Below, one piece after another: positions 26,696 to 35,020 of a DNA stretch of 64,000 nucleotides. The translations under genes were made by a program, and so were the position numbers. The number at the start of each line of letters is the position of its first letter. Position 1 is the stretch's first letter. The stretch comes from Murimonas intestini. GTDB taxonomy: Bacteria; Bacillota; Clostridia; Lachnospirales; Lachnospiraceae. The notes below the pieces were generated by a model that saw only the letters and a program-made list of their open reading frames with translations, was not told the origin of the DNA and made no database searches. The stretch spans positions 73,073 through 137,072 of the forward strand of contig NZ_JANKBI010000016.1 of NCBI RefSeq assembly GCF_024622195.1, in the 5' to 3' direction.

Positions 26696-26788
26696 AATAG
26701 CCTCCGGCTATGCAGGAAGTGATATTTACCTTGTCAAGCGGACAAGAGGAATATCAAAGCACCTGCGGCTGGGGGCTATTTTTGTTTT
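26696..26788. terminator. Rod-like hairpin between convergent regulators
   Basis: AATAGCC (26696-26702) pairs with GGCTATT (26774-26780), with GCAGG/CCTGC, GATATT/AATATC and CTTGTC/GACAAG pairs nested inside and a small AAGCG loop. T-rich sequence follows on the plus strand. It can act as a terminator between the two convergent XRE genes, but the length and regular nesting are unusual. Confidence 0.65.
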
Positions 26789-26798
26789 AAGTTTATTT

Positions 26799-27857
26799 TC
26801 ACTTTGACTTTAGAGAATTCAAAAATTCCTGGAATTTTGGAGAAGATCTGAGAAAATCATATTCTGGATCTGAAGTGTCTTCCAGATCTGCTATGATTTT
26901 GGGGAGCATCATTTTCCCCAGATTTTGGGAATCTTCCTTTTGGGCCAGGTGCCTGTACAGCGGCGAAGCTGATATATCCCATTTCTGCAGTAAAGCAGGA
27001 AGCATGGAACTTAGTGTATTTATGAAATTATCGGCATCCTTTTCCAGAACACTGAGTCCAAACTGGCCCAGATAAGAATTGTAATCCCATAGTCCAAGGA
27101 GTTTGGATAAAGGGCTGATAATATCGGCGATCTGCCGCGCATCCTCAGTGCGTCCCTCTTTCCAGGCAATATCGATCAGAACGGAAAGCATGGAATCGAT
27201 CAAAGATGCTTCGGACAATAGCTTGCGCTCTGTCAGTTCTGCTGCAGCTGCAAATTCTCCTTTAGCCATATGGAGCTTTGTCAGAAGCCCGATTTTGTTA
27301 AAACTATTTTCATCTGGGATTTCCATCAGCATTTTTTCTGCTTTGTCGTATTCCTTCCGTTCCATACATTTTGAGACCAGCATTCCCATAGCCTGATTGC
27401 GGATGCCAATATCCTGGCTTCCGGCTGCCCGTTCATACAGTGTTTCCACCAGGCTGAGGTATTCCTGTTTTACAGATTCATTTTGGTAAAGCATGAATGT
27501 ACCCTCTAATGTGAGGGCGGTTCCCAGAGTCAGACTGTCACATGAGGGGTATTCATGGAGTTTTTCCCGGGCAAGATCAAAGGCCGCGTCTATCCCTCTT
27601 TCAGAGGCAGCAGTTGTCAGTTCGTTTAAAAAACAGTTGATTTCCTGATTTGTAAGCTCCTCTTTAAAAGAGAGCAGTGTATTCAGATCAGTATCCAGCA
27701 GGCGTGCCAGTGCAGGAAGTATGGTAATATCGGGGTAAGTACCTCCCTTTTCCCATTTATTTACTGCGGGGGCTGTCACACCCAGATAAGAGGCGACCTG
27801 CTCCTGGGTCAGGTTAAGCGCTGTGCGCCGTTCCTTTATGATTTCATTGATTTTCAT
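26799..27857 (-). CDS. XRE-family regulator with TPR-like sensor domain
   Basis: The ATG at 27857 follows AGGAGG; an in-frame upstream start at 27932 lacks such a site. The 352-residue product has an N-terminal HTH (LTQEQVASYLGVTAPAVNKWEKGGTYPDI) and a long all-helical region (about 75-340) with TPR-like repeats. This plan is common in regulators that respond to peptides or cell state. The perfect palindrome CGAAGTACTTCG at 27884-27895 lies in its own upstream region and is a likely autoregulatory site. Confidence 0.85.
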   Translation of the reverse strand: MKINEIIKERRTALNLTQEQVASYLGVTAPAVNKWEKGGTYPDITILPALARLLDTDLNTLLSFKEELTNQEINCFLNELTTAASERGIDAAFDLAREKLHEYPSCDSLTLGTALTLEGTFMLYQNESVKQEYLSLVETLYERAAGSQDIGIRNQAMGMLVSKCMERKEYDKAEKMLMEIPDENSFNKIGLLTKLHMAKGEFAAAAELTERKLLSEASLIDSMLSVLIDIAWKEGRTEDARQIADIISPLSKLLGLWDYNSYLGQFGLSVLEKDADNFINTLSSMLPALLQKWDISASPLYRHLAQKEDSQNLGKMMLPKIIADLEDTSDPEYDFLRSSPKFQEFLNSLKSK

Positions 27858-27883
27858 ATTTAAATGACCTCCTTGTTGTTTTG

Positions 27884-27895
27884 CGAAGTACTTCG
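27884..27895 (-). promoter_or_regulatory. Palindromic operator upstream of the XRE-TPR gene
   Basis: CGAAGTACTTCG is a perfect 12-bp palindrome located 27 nt upstream of the ATG. It is a good candidate for binding by the gene's own HTH protein. Confidence 0.5.
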
Positions 27896-28027
27896 ATACT
27901 TTTATTATAGCAACTGTACAGAAGCCAGACAATTGAAACGGCGTTAACTTTCAGGCAAGAAAATTAACCGGAGGTTAAGCGGGCAGCTTATACGGTATAG
28001 TTAAATACCGTGCAGGATTGAATTAAT

Positions 28028-28237
28028 TTATTCAAAGTAGAAGAGATCTTCAAATTTTTTATTAAGAGCAATGCAAATCAGAAGCGCCAGTTTGGCTGTA
28101 GGATTAAACTGGCCTGTCTCGATGGAACTGATCGTCTGCCGGGAGACTCCTGTCATATTTGCAAGCTCACTCTGAGAAATATTTTTTTCTGCTCTGGCTG
28201 CTTTCAGCCGGTTTTTCAATACTAAATCATTGTCCAT
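28028..28237 (-). CDS. Small XRE-family regulator (YozG-like)
   Basis: The 69-residue protein consists of a single HTH (KNRLKAARAEKNISQSELANMTGVSRQTISSIETGQFNPTAK, KKFEDLFYFE). Such minimal regulators are usually paired with a small membrane protein. Here the DUF6442-like gene ends 12 nt upstream on the same strand, so the pair fits that pattern. Confidence 0.9.
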   Translation of the reverse strand: MDNDLVLKNRLKAARAEKNISQSELANMTGVSRQTISSIETGQFNPTAKLALLICIALNKKFEDLFYFE

Positions 28238-28249
28238 ATATCACCTGTG

Positions 28250-28567
28250 TCAAAAGACTTCATAAATATAACAGAATACCAGGGCAATTGTCATAGCTCC
28301 GTTCAGTACAGATACTATGAGATCAGACCGGCGTTTCAGCTTTATATATTTGTAGGCACTCTGTGCTGTCTTCATTGAAAAGAATATAGCGTACACATCC
28401 CACCATGGCTGCCCGGCCAGCATTTTAATGATCATCAGTATTAAACATAATGTTATCATAGTGAAAGATGCGATACCATATCCCTTCTGTTCAATCTGAA
28501 GTTCCATCTCATCGGGCTGATTTGGCTTTTTACTTTGAGCTCTGCGCAGAATTTCATCTCTTTCCAT
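28250..28567 (-). CDS. DUF6442-like membrane protein
   Basis: The 105-residue protein starts MERDEILRRAQSKKPNQPDEME, followed by three hydrophobic segments (about 33-50, 55-72 and 85-103). This matches small DUF6442-type proteins encoded just before a YozG-like regulator. Its function is not known; the regulator probably controls this operon. Confidence 0.75.
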   Translation of the reverse strand: MERDEILRRAQSKKPNQPDEMELQIEQKGYGIASFTMITLCLILMIIKMLAGQPWWDVYAIFFSMKTAQSAYKYIKLKRRSDLIVSVLNGAMTIALVFCYIYEVF

Positions 28568-28768
28568 ACGACCACCTCTGTATTATATTTGGTATATTTT
28601 GCGGCGATTGCTTAATGCGATGCCAAGTGTACTTGTCAAGATTTATTATATACCTTTAAAATTATATGTCAAGTTTTCTTTGCAAAATCCACATAATAAA
28701 CGTAGTTTGCATTTCCTGTTTATCTGATGTATGATAAGAAAAATAAACATGCCAGATGGAGGATACAT

Positions 28769-29311
28769 ATGAAAAATGAAAAGAGAGAGTACCCGCACTT
28801 TGCCCTCTGCGGACTGAGCTGCGGCCTGTGCCCAATGTACCATATCAGCGAAAACGACCACTGTCCGGGCTGCGGGCGGCCCTCCTGTGTCTATGTGAAA
28901 TGTGCAAAGGAGCATGGCAAAGTGGAGTACTGCGGGTTGTGCCCTGATTACCCATGTGAAAAGTATACGAAGGCAGAACCCTATGATTCATTTATTACCT
29001 GCCGGAGTGTGCAGAGAGACTTTGAACGTCTGCGCCGGGATGGTATAGAAGTATTCAGCGCTGTTCTGGATGAAAAAGTGGAAATACTGCGTTATCTGCT
29101 GAGAGAGTATAATGACGGGAGGCGCAAGAGCTTCTTCTGTCTTGCTGTGAACCTGCTGGAACTGGAGGATATAAAGACGGTGATGAATGAGCTTGAAGAA
29201 AATTACGATGAAAATGCCCCGCTCAGGGAACGGGGCGCCCAGGCTGCCGGACTCTTCAGAACCATGGCTGATAAGAGAGGCATTGTACTGAAACTAAACC
29301 GGAAAAAATAG
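28769..29311 (+). CDS. Cysteine-rich DUF3795-type protein
   Basis: The ATG at 28769 is preceded by GGAGG; an upstream in-frame ATG lacks it. The 180-residue protein has a dense N-terminal Cys pattern (CGLSCGLCPMYH, CPGCGRPSC, CAKEHG, CGLCPDYPCEKY), giving four metal-binding pairs, and a helical C-terminal half. This fits DUF3795-type zinc or iron-sulfur binding proteins. The function is unknown. Confidence 0.8.
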   Translation: MKNEKREYPHFALCGLSCGLCPMYHISENDHCPGCGRPSCVYVKCAKEHGKVEYCGLCPDYPCEKYTKAEPYDSFITCRSVQRDFERLRRDGIEVFSAVLDEKVEILRYLLREYNDGRRKSFFCLAVNLLELEDIKTVMNELEENYDENAPLRERGAQAAGLFRTMADKRGIVLKLNRKK

Positions 29312-29317
29312 GAGGAA

Positions 29318-29419
29318 TCAGTTTCTGGTTTTTTTGATGGATGCGTGAGAAATAAAAAGTGCCAGGCCAATACCAAATGCAACCCATGGAAAGGCCGCAG
29401 CCGCAAAATCTGCAATCAT
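29318..29419 (-). CDS. 33-residue single-span membrane protein
   Basis: An ATG at 29419 is preceded by GGGAGGAAATCAC, an excellent ribosome binding site. It encodes MIADFAAAAFPWVAFGIGLA followed by a short hydrophobic stretch and a basic tail (KKTRN). The size, one span and positive C-terminus fit small Lachnospiraceae membrane peptides. It converges with the DUF3795-type gene. The function is unknown. Confidence 0.65.
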   Translation of the reverse strand: MIADFAAAAFPWVAFGIGLALFISHASIKKTRN

Positions 29420-29548
29420 GTGATTTCCTCCCTTCATGATTGATTCATGCACGGGGTATTAAATGCTCCTTCTGACTGCCGCAGCTGTGAGAAGGAGAAA
29501 AAGCCTCGTGTGTAATCTGATAAAGCTATTATAGACCAGTTTTACTGA

Positions 29549-29740
29549 TTATACAAGGTAATTACAGTGACTGCATGTGATATGGATATATTCAATTTCA
29601 GGTGTGGCCTGCCGGCGCTGTGTATGTTCCAGCTCCTGCTCATACTCCGGCTCCTGTATGTCTTCCTGGGGCTGTGTATACTCACTTGTCTCATTGTTCC
29701 GGGCAGAGTTGGGGGCTTTACCTAATTCCTGCTGTGCTTC
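29549..29740 (-). pseudogene. C-terminal remnant of an unknown Gln/Glu-rich protein
   Basis: Read on the minus strand, an open stretch of 63 codons encodes a Gln/Glu-rich segment (PQEDIQEPEYEQELEHTQ) ending ITCSHCNYLV. Two stop codons (TGA, TAA) lie directly at its 5' end and there is no start or ribosome binding site. The composition looks coding, so I read it as the 3' end of a gene whose front has been replaced by the MerR-type promoter. The opposite-strand frames here are shadows. Confidence 0.4.
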
Positions 29741-29745
29741 TTATC

Positions 29746-29779
29746 ACCTTGACTCTCCCCTTACGTCAAGGTGTAGAAT
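29746..29779 (+). promoter_or_regulatory. MerR-type operator/promoter of the serine hydrolase gene
   Basis: -35 TTGACT (29749-29754) and -10 TAGAAT (29774-29779) are separated by 19 nt, the overlong spacer typical of MerR activation. The inverted repeat ACCTTGAC (29746-29753) and GTCAAGGT (29765-29772) overlaps the -35 and spacer as expected. No MerR-family gene is in the window, so the activator is encoded elsewhere. Confidence 0.85.
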
Positions 29780-29808
29780 ACTAGTAATTCTTAAAGGAGA
29801 TGGATCGT

Positions 29809-30801
29809 ATGAATAAAAAAGAATTACATGATTTTATTAAGAAGCAGCAGCCTAATATCTGCCAGATATCATGCTTTAAAGATGGCAGAGAAGTATTTTC
29901 TGATGAATGGAATGATTACAAAAAAACAGATACATGTCATGTTATGTCTGCAACGAAAAGTATAGTGGCATTACTGATTGGAATTGCTCTTGATAAAGGT
30001 TATATAAAAAGTATAGAGCAGCCTGTATTGGATTTCTTCCCTGAATATAAGATTAAGAGAGGAGAAAAAACTATTCAAAAAGTTACAGTCAGGCATTTGC
30101 TGACTATGACAGCACCTTATAAATATAAGTATGAGCCCTGGACAAAAATCTGTTCAAGTGATGACTGGACAATTTCAGCTTTAGATATTCTGGGGGGAAG
30201 AAAAGGATTAACCGGAGAATTTAAATATTCTACATTAGGTATACATATCCTGACAGGTATTATATCTAAAATGAGCGGATTAAAGGTTGTTGATTTTGCA
30301 AATAAATATTTATTTGAACCTGTTGGAGTAGAAAAACATATTAACTATTTCGCAGAAACGGCCGAAGAGCATAAGCATTTTACTATGTGCAAAGCCCCAA
30401 AAACAAATGTATGGTTTTGTGATTCAAAGGGGATAGGCGCAGCCGGATATGGTTTATGCTTATCTGCAGCTGATATGGCAAAAATAGGACAGCTTTGCTT
30501 AGACAAAGGTATTCATAATGGAAAACAAATTGTGTCATCTAAATGGATAGAGGAAATAACAAAACCAAATTACAGATGTGGTGAAGAGTTTGGAAATATG
30601 TCCTACGGCTGTCTTTGGTGGATTATAGACGAAAAAAAGCATATATATTCGGCTATTGGAAATAGTGGAAATGTAATATATGTAAATCCGTCTGAAAATG
30701 TAGTGATAGCAGTCACATCATTTTTTAAACCAACGATTTTCGACCGGGTTGATTTTATACAAAAATATATAGAACCACTTGTTATAATTCAAACTCTATA
30801 A
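29809..30801 (+). CDS. Beta-lactamase-fold serine hydrolase (class C/PBP-like)
   Basis: I take the ATG at 29809, 10 nt after AAGGAG; the ATG at 29800 is too close. The 330-residue protein has the SxxK motif S47-A-T-K50, a Tyr motif KYSTLGIH, and GNSGNVIYVNP near the C-terminus, as in the AmpC/esterase-like beta-lactamase-related family. No signal peptide is seen, so cytoplasmic esterase or peptidase activity is more likely than antibiotic hydrolysis. A MerR-type promoter drives it. Its 3' end overlaps the convergent phosphatase gene by 20 nt. Confidence 0.88.
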   Translation: MNKKELHDFIKKQQPNICQISCFKDGREVFSDEWNDYKKTDTCHVMSATKSIVALLIGIALDKGYIKSIEQPVLDFFPEYKIKRGEKTIQKVTVRHLLTMTAPYKYKYEPWTKICSSDDWTISALDILGGRKGLTGEFKYSTLGIHILTGIISKMSGLKVVDFANKYLFEPVGVEKHINYFAETAEEHKHFTMCKAPKTNVWFCDSKGIGAAGYGLCLSAADMAKIGQLCLDKGIHNGKQIVSSKWIEEITKPNYRCGEEFGNMSYGCLWWIIDEKKHIYSAIGNSGNVIYVNPSENVVIAVTSFFKPTIFDRVDFIQKYIEPLVIIQTL

Positions 30802-31306
30802 TCTCGCCATTTTGTGGGTGGTATCCATTGCAGAGAGATTGAATCACCATTCCATGGCAGACAACTATCACTTTGGAAAAGCGTTTGTATTTTTCAAGAA
30901 CAGGCAGGACCCTTTTTCTCATTGCGTTCATGTCCTCCCAATCCATTTCACGGCCAGATGGGTAATTTCCATTAAATTGGACGAATTCACGGTAGCTCTC
31001 TGCAGCTCTTTCATCACTTACATAAATATAATTTTTATTTGCTATCCATTCGTGCAAATCTGTTTCAACAATCATGCCTATCCGTAGTTCTTTTGAAAGT
31101 ATAGCCGCCGTCTGAAGGGCTCTTGTATAAGGGGACGATAAAATAATACCTGCATCACACAGACGTTTATCTTTTGATGTATTTTGAATTTCTTTGATTC
31201 CATCCATGCTTAATGGAGATAAATTAACGCCGAAACCCTGATAAATCTTTCGGTTCTTCTGGGAATAATCAGTTTTCCCATGTCTGACTAAATAAAAAGC
31301 CGTCAT
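30782..31306 (-). CDS. Histidine phosphatase family protein
   Basis: The 174-residue protein has the RHG signature FYLVRHGKTDYS, SSPYTRALQTAAIL, and a second His in VIVVCHGMVIQS, the catalytic set of phosphoglycerate-mutase-like phosphatases. The substrate is unknown. The gene converges on and overlaps the serine hydrolase gene. Confidence 0.92.
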   Translation of the reverse strand: MTAFYLVRHGKTDYSQKNRKIYQGFGVNLSPLSMDGIKEIQNTSKDKRLCDAGIILSSPYTRALQTAAILSKELRIGMIVETDLHEWIANKNYIYVSDERAAESYREFVQFNGNYPSGREMDWEDMNAMRKRVLPVLEKYKRFSKVIVVCHGMVIQSLCNGYHPQNGEIIEFEL

Positions 31307-31324
31307 TTAGCACCTCACTGATAT

Positions 31325-31357
31325 AACTTCCGCCATTCTTTGGTGGAAGTTAGTTTT
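31325..31357 (+). terminator. Hairpin with T-run downstream of the convergent pair
   Basis: AACTTCCGCC (31325-31334) pairs with GGTGGAAGTT (31342-31351), with one G-T pair, followed by AGTTTTT. On the plus strand it could stop transcripts reading through the serine hydrolase gene across the phosphatase. Confidence 0.45.
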
Positions 31358-31500
31358 TATCAGTATAACATACTTATCAATTTACTACCAGCAGGGAACA
31401 GGAGAGCGCCTAAACTGTAACAATCTTTTCAAACTCTTCTAAATAAATATTGATGAAAGAAGAATTATAAAATAGATTTATATGGTATAATTTCATGGTA

Positions 31501-31560
31501 AAGGAAGATAAGAATCCAATCGCTGCTCATCGGTGAAATATCCGCCGGCAGATTGCAGAG
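31501..31560 (+). repeat. Left imperfect repeat flanking the KAP module
   Basis: AAGGAAGATAA at 31501-31511 and GATTGCAGAG at 31551-31560 recur after the NTPase gene at 33272-33282 and 33293-33302, but with only about 10 nt between them instead of 39. The blocks bracket the NTPase gene and suggest it was inserted between copies of an older sequence. Confidence 0.4.
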
Positions 31561-31596
31561 AAAGAATATTGAAAAGAAAGGCAGTATTGAATAAAT

Positions 31597-33240
31597 ATGA
31601 ACGCTGATTACATTAAGGTAATAGTTGATAAGATAGATGATTTACCATATAAAGCGATTCTTTTTGACGGCACGTGGGGGATTGGTAAATCTTATGCAGT
31701 TAACCAAGCCTTAGAACATAGGGATAATGTCTGTAAAATTTCAATGTTTGGTCTTAACGATGCTAAAAAAATATATCATGAGGTATTGTTCCAATTAGCA
31801 CTAAAAAACAATATTGGCAGCAAGTTGAGTAAAATTGTAAATGATATACTAGAAAGCATGTCATCAATTAGCAAGAAAGCCAGTCAAGCAAAGGATATTA
31901 TTTATAGCATAACAAAAGAAAGAGAATTATTTTTATTATTATCTAAAGAGTTTAAATCACCCCATATTATTGTTATAGATGATTTGGAAAGAGCAAGTGC
32001 CCAGATAAGCTTGGAAGAAGTTCTCGGTATTGTTGAAGAACTAAAGCATTGTAATTATGTGAAGGTAATTTTGATTGCACATTTAGATGAGATAAAAGAT
32101 AATAACAAGGAATTATTAGACAAATACAGTGAAAAGGTAATTGATAGAATATATCATATTACTGAAAGCCCCAATAATGTGGACTGGGGTAAACTAAATA
32201 TACATGCTGGGTTTATCACTGAATTTTTATCGGAGCATAAGGTCAAAAATCTTCGTACTCTTGAAAAAGCACAGAGATTTTATGATGATGTAAATACATA
32301 CTGTAGTGATATTGATAATGAAGATTTCAAAAATGAGATAAGATTAATATGTTTTTCTATTGTAGTGGAATCTATTGACAACTTATATTACAGAAAAGAT
32401 GGAGAAAGTGAAAAGGACAGTATTAATAATAGTTACGTTAAAATTGGTAATGAACTGGAATATAGAATAAAGAATTATCTAGCAGGAATTAAAAGCAGCA
32501 GCAATTTAGTATCAATGCTGTTGCAATATTATAAGAATGAAATAGTATTAGACAAGGATATAATCATTGCAGAATATAAGGGGTTTCTTCAAGCTGGATG
32601 CAAACCAAATTATTATAAAACAGACGAGGAGATCAGAAGATTATTACCAGATTTACTTGTCAAGATGGAGGAAGCTCAAAATCTTATTGAACTAAATAAG
32701 TTTGCTGACGAATATATGGTGTGGAGCGATATAATCAAAGAAGACAATACTGGTGCTTTGCAAAAATATAGAATTAGATTGCAGAAAATTCTAGAAAATA
32801 TTATACATGACGGAAAAGAAGAAATTTTAAGTTACAGCTATGATATGTTTCACCTATCTTCTGAAAAAGTAAAACAAGTATTTATTGAAGAGAAAACCAA
32901 TATGAGAAAATTCTTGGTGAAAAAATATATTGAATACTTGCAGGAGACAACAAAAGGAAATCAGGCATATGAGTATTCATGTAAGCTATGCAAATATTTT
33001 AATAATATTTCTTATCGAGATATTATAAAAAATTCTGTTGACATTTTGTATGATAGAAAATCATTTCCTGTGGAGGAAATGGATGAAAAGAAATATCATA
33101 CTTGCTTTAATATAATGTATATACTTTATCATACAGATAGTGACAAGTTTTTAAAGTTCTGCGGTGAACTAGAAAAGTCTTGTGATTGTATGGCTGTTTA
33201 CAGAATTGAAGAATTGATGGACGAACTGAGAAAAGAATAA
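31597..33240 (+). CDS. KAP-type P-loop NTPase
   Basis: The 547-residue protein has Walker A GTWGIGKS (residues 25-32), Walker B HIIVIDDLERA (123-133) and an early AAA+-like helical region, consistent with KAP or related P-loop NTPases. The C-terminal 350 residues are helical and unassigned. Unlike classical KAP proteins I see no clear membrane spans within the ATPase domain. The gene is very AT-rich compared with its surroundings, lies alone between imperfect repeats, and is probably acquired. Related NTPases occur in phage-defence genes, but no partner nuclease is adjacent, so a defence role is unproven. Confidence 0.75.
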   Translation: MNADYIKVIVDKIDDLPYKAILFDGTWGIGKSYAVNQALEHRDNVCKISMFGLNDAKKIYHEVLFQLALKNNIGSKLSKIVNDILESMSSISKKASQAKDIIYSITKERELFLLLSKEFKSPHIIVIDDLERASAQISLEEVLGIVEELKHCNYVKVILIAHLDEIKDNNKELLDKYSEKVIDRIYHITESPNNVDWGKLNIHAGFITEFLSEHKVKNLRTLEKAQRFYDDVNTYCSDIDNEDFKNEIRLICFSIVVESIDNLYYRKDGESEKDSINNSYVKIGNELEYRIKNYLAGIKSSSNLVSMLLQYYKNEIVLDKDIIIAEYKGFLQAGCKPNYYKTDEEIRRLLPDLLVKMEEAQNLIELNKFADEYMVWSDIIKEDNTGALQKYRIRLQKILENIIHDGKEEILSYSYDMFHLSSEKVKQVFIEEKTNMRKFLVKKYIEYLQETTKGNQAYEYSCKLCKYFNNISYRDIIKNSVDILYDRKSFPVEEMDEKKYHTCFNIMYILYHTDSDKFLKFCGELEKSCDCMAVYRIEELMDELRKE

Positions 33241-33271
33241 TAAGCACATAGGAAAACTGGTAATAAATACT

Positions 33272-33302
33272 AAGGAAGATAAAGACTCCGGTGGATTGCA
33301 GA
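33272..33302 (+). repeat. Right imperfect repeat flanking the KAP module
   Basis: AAGGAAGATAA (33272-33282) and GATTGCAGAG (33293-33302) match parts of 31501-31560. It lies 31 nt after the NTPase stop. Confidence 0.4.
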
Positions 33303-33594
33303 GGCTCGCAGATGTAGTGTGACATGCTTTGCATGACTAGCGTCTCGCAGCAAGAACACCAAGGCGTTCTTAAATTTGTGATAATGGAGGGCAGCTCATT
33401 GAGGAACATATGGATTATGTTCACATTATGAAGAGTATTATATTTTTGCTTTAATTGCTTCAATAAAACCTGTTCCTTACGCAATTGCGCTTATGACCAC
33501 GGCTGCTTATGAATTGCCGGCCGTATGAGTGTGTAAAAGAAATGCTCTTAGCAGATGACAATGACAAAGAAAATCACCTTCCCAAAATAACTAC

Positions 33595-33640
33595 AAAGAG
33601 CCATTAGCTATGAGTTACTATCCACAGTTAGTGGCTCTTT
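33595..33640 (-). terminator. Hairpin downstream of the secreted-protein gene
   Basis: AAAGAGCCA (33595-33603) and TGGCTCTTT (33632-33640) form a 9-bp stem 31 nt past the minus-strand stop. Read on the minus strand, the following sequence is T-rich but interrupted, so strength is uncertain. Confidence 0.45.
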
Positions 33641-33671
33641 AAATAAGATGGATTTTTCAGGAGAAGAATAT

Positions 33672-34469
33672 TCACAACCCAGAAACGTTATCTTTACTTG
33701 ATTTACGTTTTTCCGCTTCATTGGCGATAGCTTCATTATCGAGAGCGACCTGCATTTCATCAAGGCGCTCATCTGCATCTGAGACCATATACCCAAGTGT
33801 AACATATGTGTAATCCTCATTTTTTGCACCAATGAGGAGGCGTATTTGGTTATCTGATGAATCATGCCAGGTAGTAGTTGAAAAATAATCATCTTCTGTA
33901 TTACTGGTTCCAGTACCATATAAAGAAGAAAGCTTCTGAAGCAAATCGTTATAGACCGCTTCCACATCTACATAATCATTAGAATCAAAAGTATACCACC
34001 CGAAATAGAATTGTGCATTGTCCTCTGATTTATCAATTATACCGTTTTCGTCAATACTGTATATATAGCAAGCACAGGTATCACTTACATCGTAACCAGC
34101 AACATTAATTCCAGAGTATCGTCCAACAATTCCGCCACCATCAACACGGTCAGTACCAGAGATTATATTAGTATAGTTTATTCCGTCCATCCTGAGAATG
34201 TTGTCTTTAAATACAGCTGTTTGTATTTTGGCTCCTCCATCTGTAAGAATTTTTTCCGTTTCTTTTTTAGTTGAATACCATGGAATATTTCTGAAGAAAA
34301 ACTGCGTTTCTTTCGTTTCAGTAGCATCCACTTCAGTAGTATCCGCTTCAGTAGCATAAACTGGCATTGAACTTGTAATAAATGTAACAGGTGTTAATGT
34401 CAAGATGGTACTGGCCAATAGAACAGTACTTTTGGTGCGTGAGGGGGTAAATAAATGTTTAAGTTTCAT
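33672..34469 (-). CDS. Secreted protein of unknown function
   Basis: The 265-residue protein has a signal peptide with a basic N-terminus, a hydrophobic core (VLLASTILTLTPVTFITSS) and a probable cleavage site after VYA. A Thr/Glu/Asp-rich linker and a domain beginning FFFRNIPWYSTKKETEKIL follow. That last motif recurs, as I recall, in secreted Lachnospiraceae proteins of unknown role. No lipobox or cell-wall anchor is visible. A GGAG ribosome binding site precedes the ATG. Confidence 0.75.
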   Translation of the reverse strand: MKLKHLFTPSRTKSTVLLASTILTLTPVTFITSSMPVYATEADTTEVDATETKETQFFFRNIPWYSTKKETEKILTDGGAKIQTAVFKDNILRMDGINYTNIISGTDRVDGGGIVGRYSGINVAGYDVSDTCACYIYSIDENGIIDKSEDNAQFYFGWYTFDSNDYVDVEAVYNDLLQKLSSLYGTGTSNTEDDYFSTTTWHDSSDNQIRLLIGAKNEDYTYVTLGYMVSDADERLDEMQVALDNEAIANEAEKRKSSKDNVSGL

Positions 34470-34495
34470 AACAATACACTCCTTTATGTTATTTA

Positions 34496-34690
34496 TTATT
34501 TTTTTATCACAGCAGCTTTTGGCAAGAGGTTTAAAAAGAGATTTATATTATCCTGTTCTTCAGTGATATAATTCCAGAGTATACTTCCATCATTTGTTGT
34601 AAAGGTGAATGTTAGTTGCGTGTAAGACATAGCAACTGAATTAGCTGCAACAAATTGATTGAAATATTTTAGCGCAGCCGCAAAATCCTT
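34496..34690 (-). pseudogene. 3' remnant of a coding sequence upstream of the secreted-protein gene
   Basis: The minus strand has 64 open codons with clearly protein-like content (KDFAAALKYFNQFVAANSVA, then a Thr/Asn-rich strand segment and LFLNLLPKAAVIKK). A TAA stop sits directly at the 5' end and there is no start codon except an internal ATG at 34630 without a ribosome binding site. It looks like the C-terminal part of a decayed gene, possibly related to the neighbouring secreted protein system. Confidence 0.5.
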
Positions 34691-34996
34691 TTATCTGATT
34701 ATACAACAAATAGTTATAAAACAAAAGTCTTCCGAAGGAAGATTCCCCCAGATTAAAATTGCCCGCTTTTAGTGGGTACAATGAATGGATCCAGGGTCAG
34801 ATAGATTCCTGTGGGTACAGTTAAGCAGTTTAAGGAACATGGCAGTGGCCTTTTCATCGGAATACCTGGCGGCGCAGGTTGGATAAAACTTAGAATGACA
34901 GATAAATCAAATTGAATGATCTCATAATGGTCTTTTAATATTTTCTGGATAACGTTCATGAGAATATTATGTAACAAAAATCGGCAAAAGAAAAGT

Positions 34997-35020
34997 CTGC
35001 CCCTCATGAGTGAGGGGCAG
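34997..35020. repeat. Perfect 10-bp inverted repeat
   Basis: CTGCCCCTCA and TGAGGGGCAG are separated by TGAG. The element stands alone in the remnant region without a T-run; it may be a residual terminator or recombination site. Confidence 0.45.

Larger units (their letters stand above)
33241..33671. other. 431-bp non-coding stretch in the accessory island
   Basis: It holds the right-hand imperfect repeat (33272-33302), the small inverted repeat CATGCtttGCATG near 33328, and a hairpin at 33595-33640 (AAAGAGCCA/TGGCTCTTT). The hairpin lies just downstream of the secreted-protein gene on the minus strand and could end its transcript. I see no convincing gene on either strand. Confidence 0.5.

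Noticed and set aside
29577..29816. Plus-strand Cys/Ser-rich frames before the serine hydrolase
   Set aside because: They are shadows of the Gln/Glu-rich remnant on the other strand and run into the MerR-type promoter.
33107..33484. Minus-strand frame after the KAP-type NTPase gene
   Set aside because: No ribosome binding site and no protein-like pattern; part overlaps the NTPase gene.
34753..35007. Minus-strand 84-codon frame in the remnant region
   Set aside because: It is antisense to the better plus-strand fragment at 34811-34915 and lacks a start signal.
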